DNA from: Nocardioides okcheonensis
GTDB lineage: Bacteria > Actinomycetota > Actinomycetes > Propionibacteriales > Nocardioidaceae
Reading direction: 5' to 3'
Length of the DNA: 64,000 bases
Assembly (NCBI RefSeq): GCF_020991065.1
Contig: NZ_CP087710.1
Span: 2,170,001 to 2,234,000 of the forward strand
The translations under genes were made by a program, and so were the position numbers. Shown in pieces: positions 36,394 to 45,125 of the stretch. The notes beneath the pieces are model-generated. The model did no database searches and was not told the origin of the DNA. It saw nothing but the letters and a program-made list of their open reading frames with translations. How positions within the stretch are numbered: position 1 is the stretch's first letter; every line of letters starts with the position of its first letter.

Positions 36394-37899
36394 GTGACCG
36401 GACCAGCCCTGCCGCGCGTGGCCGTCTGCGGCATCAGCCTCGAGGCCTCCACCTTCTCCCCGGCGCTGACCACGGCCGCGATGCTCGCGCCGCGGCGCGG
36501 CCGCGAGGTCCTCGACGCCTGGGACTTCTGGCGCGACGGCGGCGCGCTCGCCGACCGGGCCGAGTGGGTCGGCGTCCTCCAGGCCCGCAGCATCGCCGGC
36601 GGGGCGATCCCGGCGGACGACTACGCCCTGCTCAAGGCCGAGATCCTCGCGGGGCTCGTCGCCGCGGTCGCGCAGGCCCCGCTCGACGGTCTCGTCCTCG
36701 ACGTCCACGGCGCGGCGAGCGTGGTCGGCCTCGACGACATGGAGGGCGACCTCGCGCTCGCCGTGCGCGCGGTGGTCGGGCCGGACTGCCTGGTCAGCAG
36801 CGGGATGGACCTGCACGGCAACGTCTCGCGCACCCTCGCCGCGACGGTCGACCTGCTGACGACCTACCGCACCGCCCCGCACGTGGACTGGCAGGAGACC
36901 AAGGAGCGCGCGGCGCGCAACCTCGTCGACCGGCTCGCGCTCCCGCCGGGCGAGCGCCGGCCCGCGAAGGCGTGGGTGCCGGTGCCGATCCTGCTGCCGG
37001 GCGAGATGACCAGCACCCGCCAGGAGCCGGCCGCGAGCCTCTACGCCCGGGTGCCGGAGATCGAGGCGCTCGACGGCGTCCTCGACGCCGGCATCTGGAT
37101 CGGCTACCCGTGGGCCGACGAGCCGCGCAACGGCGCCGTCGTGATGGTCGTCGGCGACGACGCCGACCTCGCCCTCCGGGAGGCGTCGTCGCTCGCCACC
37201 GAGCTGTGGGAGCGGCGCGAGGAGTTCGGCTTCGTCGCGCCGACCGGGACCCTCGACGAGGTGCTGGCCGCGGCGCTCGCGTCACCGGTCGCGCCCTACG
37301 TCGTGTCCGACTCGGGCGACAACCCGACCGCCGGCGGCGCCGGCGACGTGACCTGGACGCTGGCCCGGCTGCTCGCCAGCGAGGACCTCGCCGCGAGCGG
37401 CAAGCGCGCGATCTACGCGTCGATCCCGGACGCGGTCGGCGCGCTGGCGGCCGCCGAGGCCGGGGTCGGCGCGCACGTGCGGCTCACCGTCGGCGCCCGC
37501 ATCGACGCGCGGACCGCGCCCCCGGTCGAGCTCAGCGGCGAGGTCGTCGCCGTGGTGCCGACCGACGACAACCTCGAGGTCGTGGTCCGCACCCCGTCGA
37601 TCGACGTCGTGGTCACCCGGCGGCGCCGGCCCTACCACCTCGAGTCCGACTTCACCCGGCTCGGGCTCGACCCGCGCCGCGCCGACGTCGTGGTCGTCAA
37701 GATCGGCTACCTCGAGCCCGAGCTGTTCGACCTGGCCGCCGACTGGATGCTCGCGCTCACGCCCGGCGGGGTCGACCAGGACCTCGTCCGGCTCGGCCAC
37801 CGCCGGGTCGAGCGGCCGGTGTTCCCGCTCGACGACGTGTCGGGCGTCGACCCGCTCGCCCGGGCGGTCCTGTTCCCGGGCGACACCGCGCGCGCGTGA
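36394..37899 (+). CDS. M81-family metallopeptidase (MlrC-like)
   Basis: A 501-aa protein of the M81/DUF1485 family, to which the microcystin-degrading MlrC belongs. Visible marks are the N-terminal [20 protein letters not shown], the metal-site [22 protein letters not shown], and [17 protein letters not shown] with its Asp-x3-Asn. These are zinc amidohydrolases acting on small peptides or amides; the natural substrate is unknown. GTG 36394 is the first codon and gives a normal-length protein. It is convergent with cutC. Confidence 0.88.
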   Translation: MTGPALPRVAVCGISLEASTFSPALTTAAMLAPRRGREVLDAWDFWRDGGALADRAEWVGVLQARSIAGGAIPADDYALLKAEILAGLVAAVAQAPLDGLVLDVHGAASVVGLDDMEGDLALAVRAVVGPDCLVSSGMDLHGNVSRTLAATVDLLTTYRTAPHVDWQETKERAARNLVDRLALPPGERRPAKAWVPVPILLPGEMTSTRQEPAASLYARVPEIEALDGVLDAGIWIGYPWADEPRNGAVVMVVGDDADLALREASSLATELWERREEFGFVAPTGTLDEVLAAALASPVAPYVVSDSGDNPTAGGAGDVTWTLARLLASEDLAASGKRAIYASIPDAVGALAAAEAGVGAHVRLTVGARIDARTAPPVELSGEVVAVVPTDDNLEVVVRTPSIDVVVTRRRRPYHLESDFTRLGLDPRRADVVVVKIGYLEPELFDLAADWMLALTPGGVDQDLVRLGHRRVERPVFPLDDVSGVDPLARAVLFPGDTARA

Positions 37900-37900
37900 C

Positions 37901-38647
37901 TCAGCGGCCGAGCGCCGCCATCACCTCGGCCAGCACGCCGGGGTCGGTGACGCTGCGGCCACCGTCGTCGTAGCCCGCCGACCTGCCCGCCGACGCGACC
38001 GCTCCCGGCGCGCGCAGGTGCACCTCGCGCGCCCCCGTGGCGGCCACGACCCGCGCCACGTTGCCGGGGCGTACGCCGCCGCCGACCGCGACCCGGACGT
38101 CGTCGCCGGCGGCCCGGACCAGGTCGGCGAGCGCAGGGAGGTGGTCGACGGCCGTGCCGGGACCCCCCGACGTCAGCACCCGGGTCACGCCGAGGTCGCG
38201 CAGCAGCGCGAGCGCGGCCCGCTGGTCGGGCACCGAGTCGAACGCCTTGTGGAAGGTGACCGGGGCGGGGCCGCAGGCGGCGACCAGGCGGCGTACGACC
38301 TCGGCGTCGACCTCGCCGTCGGGCGTGAGCGTGCCGACCACGAAGCCCAGCCGGGTCCCGTGCGGCACCGCGTCGCGCAGGACCTCGACGTCGGTGACCA
38401 TGACGTCGACCTCGGCCGTGGAGTGCACGAAGTCGCCGCCGCGCGGACGGACCAGCACGCGCACCTCGAGGCCCGGCGCCTGCTCCGCGCAGTGCCGCAC
38501 GAACCCGGGGGTCGGGGTGGTGCCGCCCTCGACGAGCCCGGCGCAGACCTCCAGCGCGTCGGCCCCGGCGGCCGCCGCGAGCGCCGCGCCGCCGACGTCC
38601 TCCAGGCAGATCTCGACGAGGGTCGCGGGCGCCGGCACGCTCACCAC
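37901..38647 (-). CDS. cutC: CutC family protein
   Basis: A 248-aa TIM-barrel protein of the CutC family: LVEICLEDVGGAALAAAAGADALEVCAGLVEGG in segments, then VLVRPRGGDFVHS, VTFHKAFD and RVLTSGG. CutC was first named for copper homeostasis, but the catalytic role is unsettled. Starts GTG 38647 and GTG 38644 are equivalent; no clear Shine-Dalgarno is seen. It is divergent from the ATP-grasp operon across a 92-bp gap. Confidence 0.88.
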   Translation of the reverse strand: MVSVPAPATLVEICLEDVGGAALAAAAGADALEVCAGLVEGGTTPTPGFVRHCAEQAPGLEVRVLVRPRGGDFVHSTAEVDVMVTDVEVLRDAVPHGTRLGFVVGTLTPDGEVDAEVVRRLVAACGPAPVTFHKAFDSVPDQRAALALLRDLGVTRVLTSGGPGTAVDHLPALADLVRAAGDDVRVAVGGGVRPGNVARVVAATGAREVHLRAPGAVASAGRSAGYDDGGRSVTDPGVLAEVMAALGR

Positions 38648-38739
38648 CGTAGGTCCCGGAGGGGTACTAGCACCATCGGCCACCTGTACCGGCCCGCGCG
38701 GCCGGGCGCATCGTTGAAGCCTCAACAGGAGGTCGTGCG

Positions 38740-39651
38740 ATGTTCACTTCGCGTTGGTCGACAGGACCCCGGGTCGGGGTCCTCGTGGAGGACCGCTACC
38801 TGGCGCAGGCCCAGCCCGCCGGGCTGGTCGCCCGGTTGCAGCAACGGGGAGTGGAGGTCGTGGTCCACGTGGCCGACCGGCTCCCCACCGACCTGGGCCA
38901 CCCGACGATGGTCGGCGAGGTCGACTTCGTGGTGGCGCGCGGACGCAGCCCGCGCCTGCTCTCGCTGCTGCGGACGCTCGAGACCAACGGCGTCGCGGTG
39001 CTCCACGACGCGGCCGCGATCGCCGCGGTCGTCGACAAGGCGGCGATGTCCGCGGCGCTGTGGCGCGCGGGCATCCCGACGCCGCGGACCTGGCTGGCCA
39101 CCGTGGCCGAGCTGCAGACGCTGGCCGACGTGCCGTTCCCGCTGCTGCTGAAGCCGCTCTACGGCGACAACGCGCGAGGCATCGAGGTCGTCACCGACGT
39201 CGCCGACCTCGCGGGGCTGGCGTGGCCCGAGCCGGTCGCGCTGGCGCAGCCGTTCCACCGCGGCGACGGGCACGACATCAAGCTCTACGTCGCCGGCGGC
39301 GGGGTGTGGGCGGTGCGCCGGCCGTCCCCGATCGACGTCGACGGCTCCGTGCGGGCGGACCCCGACCCGGGCCACGAGGTCCCGGTGACCGACGAGATGG
39401 TCCGGATCGCGAGCGCGTGCGCCGAGGTCTTCGGGCTGTCGCTGTTCGGCGTCGACTGCGTCGAGGTCGACGGCGAGCTGATGGTCGTCGAGGTCAACGA
39501 GTACCCGAACTACCGCGGCCTGGCGTGCGACGCCGACGACTTCCTGTGCGAGGTGGTGCTCGACGCGGTGGCCGCCACTGCCCCGCAGGTGCCCGCACCA
39601 CGGACCGAGCCGTCCGTCGGCGCCCGGTCCGCGCTGGCGGTCGCGCGATGA
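38740..39651 (+). CDS. ATP-grasp protein 1 (RimK-like)
   Basis: A 303-aa ATP-grasp enzyme. The fold is marked by VVDKAAMSAALWRAGIPTPRTW (about 98-118), LLLKPLYGDNARGIEVV (the ATP-binding Lys and Gly loop), GHDIKLYVAGG and the metal-binding end DCVEVDGELMVVEVNEYPNYRGL. Members ligate carboxylates to amines or phosphorylate polyols. ATG 38740 follows AGGAGG. It heads five genes whose starts overlap the previous stops by 4 bp, so all act together. The substrate is unknown. Confidence 0.85.
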   Translation: MFTSRWSTGPRVGVLVEDRYLAQAQPAGLVARLQQRGVEVVVHVADRLPTDLGHPTMVGEVDFVVARGRSPRLLSLLRTLETNGVAVLHDAAAIAAVVDKAAMSAALWRAGIPTPRTWLATVAELQTLADVPFPLLLKPLYGDNARGIEVVTDVADLAGLAWPEPVALAQPFHRGDGHDIKLYVAGGGVWAVRRPSPIDVDGSVRADPDPGHEVPVTDEMVRIASACAEVFGLSLFGVDCVEVDGELMVVEVNEYPNYRGLACDADDFLCEVVLDAVAATAPQVPAPRTEPSVGARSALAVAR

Positions 39652-40816
39652 GCACGGCGCCGGCGGTCGTCATCGGCCCCGGGAGCGTCGGGTGCGGCGT
39701 GGTCGCCGCGACGCTGGAGGCCGGCGGCCACCCGTACGCCCTGGTCGCCCGGACCGAGGAGGCCGCCCGTCGGCTGTCCCGGTCGCCCGCCCGCGTCCGT
39801 CACGTCGGGCAGGACCGGTCGAGCGTGCTGCACCCGTCGCTGGTGCTCGCCCTCGACGACGTGCGCCTGCGCCGGCTGGTCGGCGCCGCGCCGATGCTGT
39901 TCGTCACCGTCGGGAGCGGCCAGGCGCGCACCGTCGCGCCCGACCTCGCCCGTGCCCTCGCGGGACGGCGTACGCCCGCCTCGGTGCTGGTCTGCGACAA
40001 CCGGCCGGGCGCCGCGGAGGTGCTCCGGGCCCTGGTCGCCGAGCACACGGTGGGTCCGGTCGCGCCCCACCGGTTCGCGGGGGTCCTGGTCGACCGGATC
40101 GCCAACCGTCCCGGCCCGGAGCCGGACCACGTGGTCGTGGAGGCCCGCGGCGCCCTCCGGGTCGACCGGGCGGCGCTCGGCGGACAGGTGCCGGTCCTGC
40201 GCGGCCTCGACGGGGTCGACGACTTCACCGCCCACCTGACCCGCAAGAAGTTCGTCTTCAGCGCCGGGCACGCCAGCGCGGCCTACGTCGGCGGCCTCGC
40301 CGGGCACGCCACGCTCCCGGCGGCGCTCGCGGACCCCGTCGTCCGGACGGTGGTCCGCGAGGTGCTGCGGGAGGGCCGCGAGGGCGTCGCGGCCCTGTTC
40401 GGCGACGAGCTCGGCGGCACCGACGACGACCTCGACCGGACCCTCGAGCGGTTCCGGTGCCCCGCGCTCGCGGACCCCGCGGCAGCGGGTCGGTCGCGAC
40501 CCGCGTCGCAAGCTCGCGCGCGGCGACCGGGTCTGCGGCCCGGCGCTCGCGGCCCTCGCCGGCGGCACGGTCCCGGCGGGCCTCGCGCGTGACGGCGGCG
40601 GCCGCCCTCACCTGGGGCACCACGCTCGACCCGACGCTGCAGCGACCGCTGCGCCGCCTGGGGGTCCGGGGCGTCCTCGCCCAGCTGACCGGGCTCGCGC
40701 CGCGGCACCCGTTCCTGGCCCTCACCGAACGCGCCCACGCGGTGCTGGCGACGGGCGGGTCGCCGCTCGACGCCCTCGACGCGGCCCACGCCGTCGCCGT
40801 GGAGGTGCGCCGATGA
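39648..40816 (+). pseudogene. MtlD-like polyol-phosphate dehydrogenase, interrupted by two +1 frameshifts
   Basis: An NAD-dependent mannitol-1-phosphate-dehydrogenase-type protein that would be about 388 aa if the frame were restored. The N-terminal Rossmann loop is GPGSVGCGVVAATLEAGG. The catalytic region RKKFVFSAGHASAAYVGGLAGH matches MtlD (K-x5-GH). Frame 1 is coding to about 40478; frame 2 then carries RVGRDPRRKLARGDRV, a strong MtlD match; frame 3 from 40589 carries AAAALTW through to the stop at 40816. The shifts sit at a run of four C (40475-40478) and near 40588. As read, frame 1 stops at 40592. It may be a real pseudogene, assembly errors or recoding. Confidence 0.75.
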
Positions 40817-41658
40817 CCGCCCCGCTCGTCTGCGTGCTCGCCACCCACCACCCGGCCGGCTCGCCCCGCGCGCGACTCGTCCGCGACCTCGTCGACCGGC
40901 TCGCGCACCACCGCGTCACCGCCGTGGTGGAGGACCCGGACCAGCACGCCCACGACCTCAGCGCGCCGACCCCTCTGGCCGACCTGTACGTGCTGAAGTC
41001 CGGGACGCCGACCGCGCTGTCCCTCGCCGGCGCGCTCGACGCCGTGGGTGCGCGGATCGTCAACCCCTACCCGGTGGCCGCCGCCTGCCGCGACAAGATC
41101 GTCCAGACGCGGGCGCTCGCGGCAGCCGGCGTCCCGGTGCCGCAGAGCTGGCTGGTCACCGACCCGATCCAGGTCGCGCCGCACCTCGTCGACGGGCCGC
41201 TGATCGTCAAGGACCCGCGCGGCTCCCGCGGGCGCGGCCTCCACGTCCTGCACGAGCGCGCCGGCCTCGCCGACCTCGACCAGGAGCCGTGGCTGGTCAT
41301 GCGCTACCACCCGCCCGAGGGGCCGGACCTCAAGCTCTACCGGATCGGTGAGGAGATCTTCTGCGTCGAGCGGCCGTTCCCGGCCCGCACGCTCCGCGAG
41401 AAGCGCGGCCGGCTGCTGCCGGTCACCGCCGAGCTGGAGGCCATCGTGCGGCGCTGCGGCGACGCGTTCGGGATCGACGTCTACGGCGTCGACGTCGTGC
41501 GCCACCAGGGCCGGCTGTGGGTGGTCGACATGTCCGCGTTCCCCGGCTTCAAGGGTGTCCCCGAGGCCGGGCGCCGGATCGCCGACGTCGTCGTCGACCG
41601 GCTGCGCGACGACGCGCCGCAGGCGTCGCACGCCCGGGTGACGGCGGTGACGCCGTGA
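40813..41658 (+). CDS. ATP-grasp protein 2
   Basis: A 281-aa ATP-grasp protein. It shares with ATP-grasp 3 the segments NPYP-x5-DK, RALAAAGVPVPQSWLVT, PLIVKDPRGSRGRGLHV, PDLKLYRIG and the ending VDVVRHQGRLWVVDMSAFPGFKGV. The FPGFKGV end resembles that of inositol-phosphate 5/6-kinases, so phosphorylation of a polyol is as plausible as peptide ligation. ATG 40813 overlaps the previous stop (ATGA) and its own stop overlaps the next GTG. Confidence 0.83.
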   Translation: MTAPLVCVLATHHPAGSPRARLVRDLVDRLAHHRVTAVVEDPDQHAHDLSAPTPLADLYVLKSGTPTALSLAGALDAVGARIVNPYPVAAACRDKIVQTRALAAAGVPVPQSWLVTDPIQVAPHLVDGPLIVKDPRGSRGRGLHVLHERAGLADLDQEPWLVMRYHPPEGPDLKLYRIGEEIFCVERPFPARTLREKRGRLLPVTAELEAIVRRCGDAFGIDVYGVDVVRHQGRLWVVDMSAFPGFKGVPEAGRRIADVVVDRLRDDAPQASHARVTAVTP

Positions 41659-42539
41659 CCGACATCCGCTTCCTGCTGGTGCGCCGGGTGCCCGACCGGC
41701 CCAGCCCGCTGCTGCGCGAGGTGGTGTCCCGGCTGCGCCGCAGGGGGCACACGGTGTCGGGCGCCATCGTCGAGGACGTGCTGCTGCCGGCCGACCCCCG
41801 CGCGGTCGACGACGACGTGATGTTCCTGCTGAAGTCGCACACCGAGACCGCCCTGAGCCACGCGGCCGCGCTGCACGCGCGCGGGGCGCGGGTCTTCAAC
41901 CCCTATCCCGCCTGCGCGGCCGCGCAGGACAAGGTGCTGGCCAACCAGCGGCTCGCCGCGGCCGGGGTGCGGGTGCCCGAGACCTGGGTGACCGGGTCGC
42001 CCGGGACCTGCCGCCACCTGCTCGACGACGGCCCGCTGGTCGTGAAGCCGGTCCGGGGCCACCGCGGCGCGGGGGTGCACGTGGTCCGCACCCCGCGCCA
42101 GCTCGACCGGCTGCCGGACCCGGGCGGGCCCGTCGTGGTCCAGCGCCACGTCGACGGCCCGGGGCACGACCTCAAGGTCTACGTCGTGGGGTCGCGGGTG
42201 TGGGCGGTCCGCAAGCCGTTCGACGCGACCAGCTTCACCCGCCCCGGCGAGCCGGTGCCGGTGACGGCGGAGGTCGAGGACCTGGCCCGGCGGGTCGGCC
42301 GGGTCAGCGGGCTCGACCTGTTCGGGATCGACGTGATCGAGGGCCCGGACGGTCCCACGGTCGTCGACCTCAACTACTTCCCGGGCTACAAGGGCTGCGA
42401 GGAGGTCGCCGGCCCGATGGCCGACCACGTCCACCGCATCGCGGTCGGCGACCTCGCGCCGCCGCCCCTGCCGCCGCTGTCGCCGGCTCCCCACGCCCCG
42501 GCGCGCGGGCCCGCGCTCGTCCCGGCAGGGTCGCGGTGA
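41655..42539 (+). CDS. ATP-grasp protein 3
   Basis: A 294-aa paralogue of ATP-grasp 2: LLKSHTETALSHAAALHA, FNPYPACAAAQDKVLANQRLAAAGVRVPETW (in segments), LVVKPVRGHRGAGVHVV, GHDLKVYVVG and DVIEGPDGPTVVDLNYFPGYKGCEE. The metal-binding D/N residues are intact. A Pro-rich tail (about 260-294) follows. GTG 41655 overlaps the previous stop; its stop overlaps the MFS start. Confidence 0.83.
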   Translation: MTDIRFLLVRRVPDRPSPLLREVVSRLRRRGHTVSGAIVEDVLLPADPRAVDDDVMFLLKSHTETALSHAAALHARGARVFNPYPACAAAQDKVLANQRLAAAGVRVPETWVTGSPGTCRHLLDDGPLVVKPVRGHRGAGVHVVRTPRQLDRLPDPGGPVVVQRHVDGPGHDLKVYVVGSRVWAVRKPFDATSFTRPGEPVPVTAEVEDLARRVGRVSGLDLFGIDVIEGPDGPTVVDLNYFPGYKGCEEVAGPMADHVHRIAVGDLAPPPLPPLSPAPHAPARGPALVPAGSR

Positions 42540-43819
42540 GGCACCGGGCGAGGACCGTGCGCGCGACACCGGCGACGGCGCTGGTGGTCGAGGGCTTCTT
42601 CTCCCGCCTCGCCTTCGGGCTGCTCACCTTCGCGCTGCCGCTCTACGCCCACCGGATGGGCATGTCGCTCACGCAGATCGGCCTGCTGACGTCCGCCTCG
42701 GTCGTCGTGTCGATGCTGCTCAAGCCGGTGCTCGGGCCGTGGGCCGACCGGTGGGGCCTGCGCCGTTCCCTGCTCGGCACCCTGGCGCTGCGCGCCGTCG
42801 TGTGCCTCGCCTACGTCGCGACCGCCGCCCCGTGGCAGCTGTTCGGGGTCCGCGGCGTGCACGGGGTCTCGGACGCCGTGCGCGACCCGGCGGTCCACGC
42901 CCTGATCGCGGAGAACGGCGGCAAGAAGGCGATCGCCACCACCTTCGCGTGGTACCAGACGGCGAAGACGACCGCGGGTGCCGTCGGCAAGAGCGTCGCG
43001 GGACTGCTGCTGGCCACGGCTGGCGGCTTCACGCTCACCTTCGCGACGGCGTTCGCGCTGTCCCTGCTGCCGCTGCTCGCGGTGTGGGTGCTGGTCCCGC
43101 GCGGCAGCGCGCACCCCCGGTCGGCCGACCCGCCCGCGCCTCCCCCGCCTCCCCCGGGCCCGACCGTCGCGTCGGTCCCGCCCGCCCGCGGCCTCGCGGC
43201 GTACGCCGGGCTCGGCTTCCTCGTCGCCGGCACGTCCGCGATGCTCACCGCGCTCTTCCCGGTCCTGGCGGTGGAGTACGCCGGGCTCACGACCGCGCAG
43301 GCGGGCCTGCTCTACCTGCTCACCCCCGCCTTCGCGTTCACCGGCCCGCTGTGGGGATGGGTCGCCGACCACGTCTCCCGGCGCCTGGTCCTCGCGGTGC
43401 GCAGCGTCTCCAACATCTGCTCCGCGGCGCTCTACCTGCTGTTCCCGGGGCTGGTCGGCATGTGGGTCGGCAAGAGCCTCGACGACATCGGCAAGGCGGC
43501 GTTCCGCCCGGCCTGGGGATCGCTGATGGCCGAGGTCTCCGACCGCGACCCGCGCACCCGCGCCCGCACCATGGCCTACCTGACGTCCGGCGAGGACGCC
43601 GGCGACGTCGTCGCCCCGGTCGTGGCCGGGCTGATCTGGACGGCCTGGGGCGTCCCCGCGCTGCTGGTCGCGCGGATGGTCGCCGCCGTCGTCACCGAGG
43701 TCTACGCCGCCCGGCTCGAGCGGGCGGCCCGACCCACAACTAGGCTGCACCCGGACCCCACCGCCGACGGCGGCAGGGCCCGGGCCTCTAGCTCAATTGG
43801 CAGAGCAGCAGACTTTTAA
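42536..43819 (+). CDS. MFS exporter whose frame runs into tRNA-Lys
   Basis: A 427-aa major facilitator with about 12 membrane segments: LVVEGFFSRLAFGLLTFALPLYAHRMG at the N-terminus, the A-like motif GPWADRWGLRRSLLG, and a second half from LAAYAGLGFLVAGTSAMLTALF after a Pro-rich loop. It likely exports the product or intermediate of the ATP-grasp operon. The reading frame has no stop before the tRNA: its last residues, ASSSIGRAADF, are encoded by tRNA-Lys DNA and the TAA is in the anticodon loop. GTG 42536 overlaps the ATP-grasp 3 stop. Confidence 0.85.
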   Translation: MRHRARTVRATPATALVVEGFFSRLAFGLLTFALPLYAHRMGMSLTQIGLLTSASVVVSMLLKPVLGPWADRWGLRRSLLGTLALRAVVCLAYVATAAPWQLFGVRGVHGVSDAVRDPAVHALIAENGGKKAIATTFAWYQTAKTTAGAVGKSVAGLLLATAGGFTLTFATAFALSLLPLLAVWVLVPRGSAHPRSADPPAPPPPPPGPTVASVPPARGLAAYAGLGFLVAGTSAMLTALFPVLAVEYAGLTTAQAGLLYLLTPAFAFTGPLWGWVADHVSRRLVLAVRSVSNICSAALYLLFPGLVGMWVGKSLDDIGKAAFRPAWGSLMAEVSDRDPRTRARTMAYLTSGEDAGDVVAPVVAGLIWTAWGVPALLVARMVAAVVTEVYAARLERAARPTTRLHPDPTADGGRARASSSIGRAADF

Positions 43820-43854
43820 TCTGTTCGTTCAGGGTTCGAGTCCCTGGAGGCCTA
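43782..43854 (+). tRNA. tRNA-Lys(TTT)
   Basis: A full cloverleaf: acceptor GGGCCTC/GAGGCCT (G1-U72 wobble), D-arm GCTC-AATTGGCA-GAGC, anticodon loop CTTTTAA, T-arm CAGGG-TTCGAGT-CCCTG, discriminator A. CCA is not encoded. The upstream MFS reading frame overlaps its 5' half. Confidence 0.96.
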
Positions 43855-43879
43855 CCCGCTCCCGACCGCAGCAGTCCGC

Positions 43880-44902
43880 TCAGCCCTCCGCGACGTCGAT
43901 CAGCACCTTGCCCACGGCCCCGTCCTCGACGGCGGCGTGCGCCCGGGCGGTCTCCTCCAGCGGGTGGTGGTGCAGCGGCAGGCCGTGCTCCTCGCCGACC
44001 CCGAACGCGCCGTCGGCGACCGCGGCGGTGATGTCCTCGGCCGCGGCGCGCAGCGCCGCCGACCCGACGGTGTAGAGCAGCACCCACTGGAGGCGCGCAT
44101 TGGTGGAGAACGTCTCACGCACGCCCAGCGTGACCTCGTCGCCGCCGTTGTTGGCGTAGATCGCGATCGTGCCTCGCGGGCGGATCAGCCGGAGGTCGGT
44201 GCGCAGGTTCTGCGCGGGCGCCACCTCGACGACGAGGTCGACACCGTCGGGGGCGATCGCGCGGACCTGCTCGACGAGGTCGCCCTCGCGGTAGTTGACG
44301 ACGTGGTGCGCGCCCGCCGCGGTCGCCAGCGCACCCTTCCCGGCGCTGCTGACGGTGGCGACGACGGTCGCGCCCGCCCACCGGGCCAGCTGGATGGCCG
44401 CGTTGCCCACGGCTCCCGCCCCGCCGGCCACCAGCACCGTCGTGCCGTCGAGCGCTCCGGGCGCGAGCCGGGTCGGGCCGTCCTCGGAGGTGGTGAGCGC
44501 CCGGTGGGCGGTGACGGCCGGGACGCCGAGCGAGGCGCCGAGGTCGTACGACGCCCCGTCCGGCAGGACTGTCAGCCGGTCGACCGGCAGCACGACCTGC
44601 TCCTGCGCCGTGCCGCCGGGGCGCTGGTGCTGGGCCAGCATCGTCCACACCCGGTCGCCGACGGCGAGCGAGGTGACGTCCGGGCCCAGTGCCTCGACGA
44701 CGCCCGCACCGTCCTGGCCGGGGACGATCTCGGGGAAGGCGAGGGTGCCCATCCCGCCGGCGCGGAACTTCCAGTCCGTCGGGTTCACCCCCGCCCGCAC
44801 GACCCGGACCCGGACCTCGCCCGGCCCCGGCTCGGCGGCCTCGCGCTCGACCAGCTCCAGCACGTCGGCGTCGCCGCTCTCGGTGTAGACCACAGCTCGC
44901 AT
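43880..44902 (-). CDS. NADPH:quinone oxidoreductase / zinc-less alcohol-dehydrogenase family
   Basis: A 340-aa medium-chain reductase-like enzyme. GAGVNPTDWKFRAGG and PGQDGAGVVEALGPDV form the N-domain; the Rossmann motif is LVAGGAGAVGNAAIQLARWAGA (about 150-172). Zinc ligands of alcohol dehydrogenases are absent, so it is a quinone-oxidoreductase type. ATG 44902 follows GAAGAGG. It stands alone, divergent from the PAP2 gene. Confidence 0.9.
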   Translation of the reverse strand: MRAVVYTESGDADVLELVEREAAEPGPGEVRVRVVRAGVNPTDWKFRAGGMGTLAFPEIVPGQDGAGVVEALGPDVTSLAVGDRVWTMLAQHQRPGGTAQEQVVLPVDRLTVLPDGASYDLGASLGVPAVTAHRALTTSEDGPTRLAPGALDGTTVLVAGGAGAVGNAAIQLARWAGATVVATVSSAGKGALATAAGAHHVVNYREGDLVEQVRAIAPDGVDLVVEVAPAQNLRTDLRLIRPRGTIAIYANNGGDEVTLGVRETFSTNARLQWVLLYTVGSAALRAAAEDITAAVADGAFGVGEEHGLPLHHHPLEETARAHAAVEDGAVGKVLIDVAEG

Positions 44903-44997
44903 GTCGTCCTCTTCCGTCGTCTCGATGTCGTCCCGGGCTCGTTCCGGGGGTCCGTCGGTCGTCGATGACAACCCCTGCCCCCGCCTCCCCTGTTCCC

Positions 44998-45060
44998 GTC
45001 AGCCGAGGACGGGGTGCCACCGGGACCGGAGGTTCCGGCGCACCACGTCCTCGGCTAGGT
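44998..45060. repeat. Dispersed hairpin element, copy 5 (divergent variant)
   Basis: The 24/15/24 layout is kept (44998-45021 and 45037-45060). The left arm reads GTCAGCCGAGGACGGGGTGC and the right arm contains CACCACGTCCTCGGCT; about 16 of 17 core positions pair. It lies between two divergent genes, where it cannot be a simple operon terminator. Confidence 0.75.
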
Positions 45061-45125
45061 GAATTTTGGGTGAACCGGGAGAATGTCAGGGCCCACGTCA
45101 CGCCCGCACCACCCCGGAGAACCCC

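Noticed and set aside
40589..40816. A separate 75-aa gene starting GTG 40589 with a GTGA overlap
   Set aside because: Its sequence continues the MtlD alignment and the region just before it is coding in a third frame, so a frameshifted single gene explains it better.
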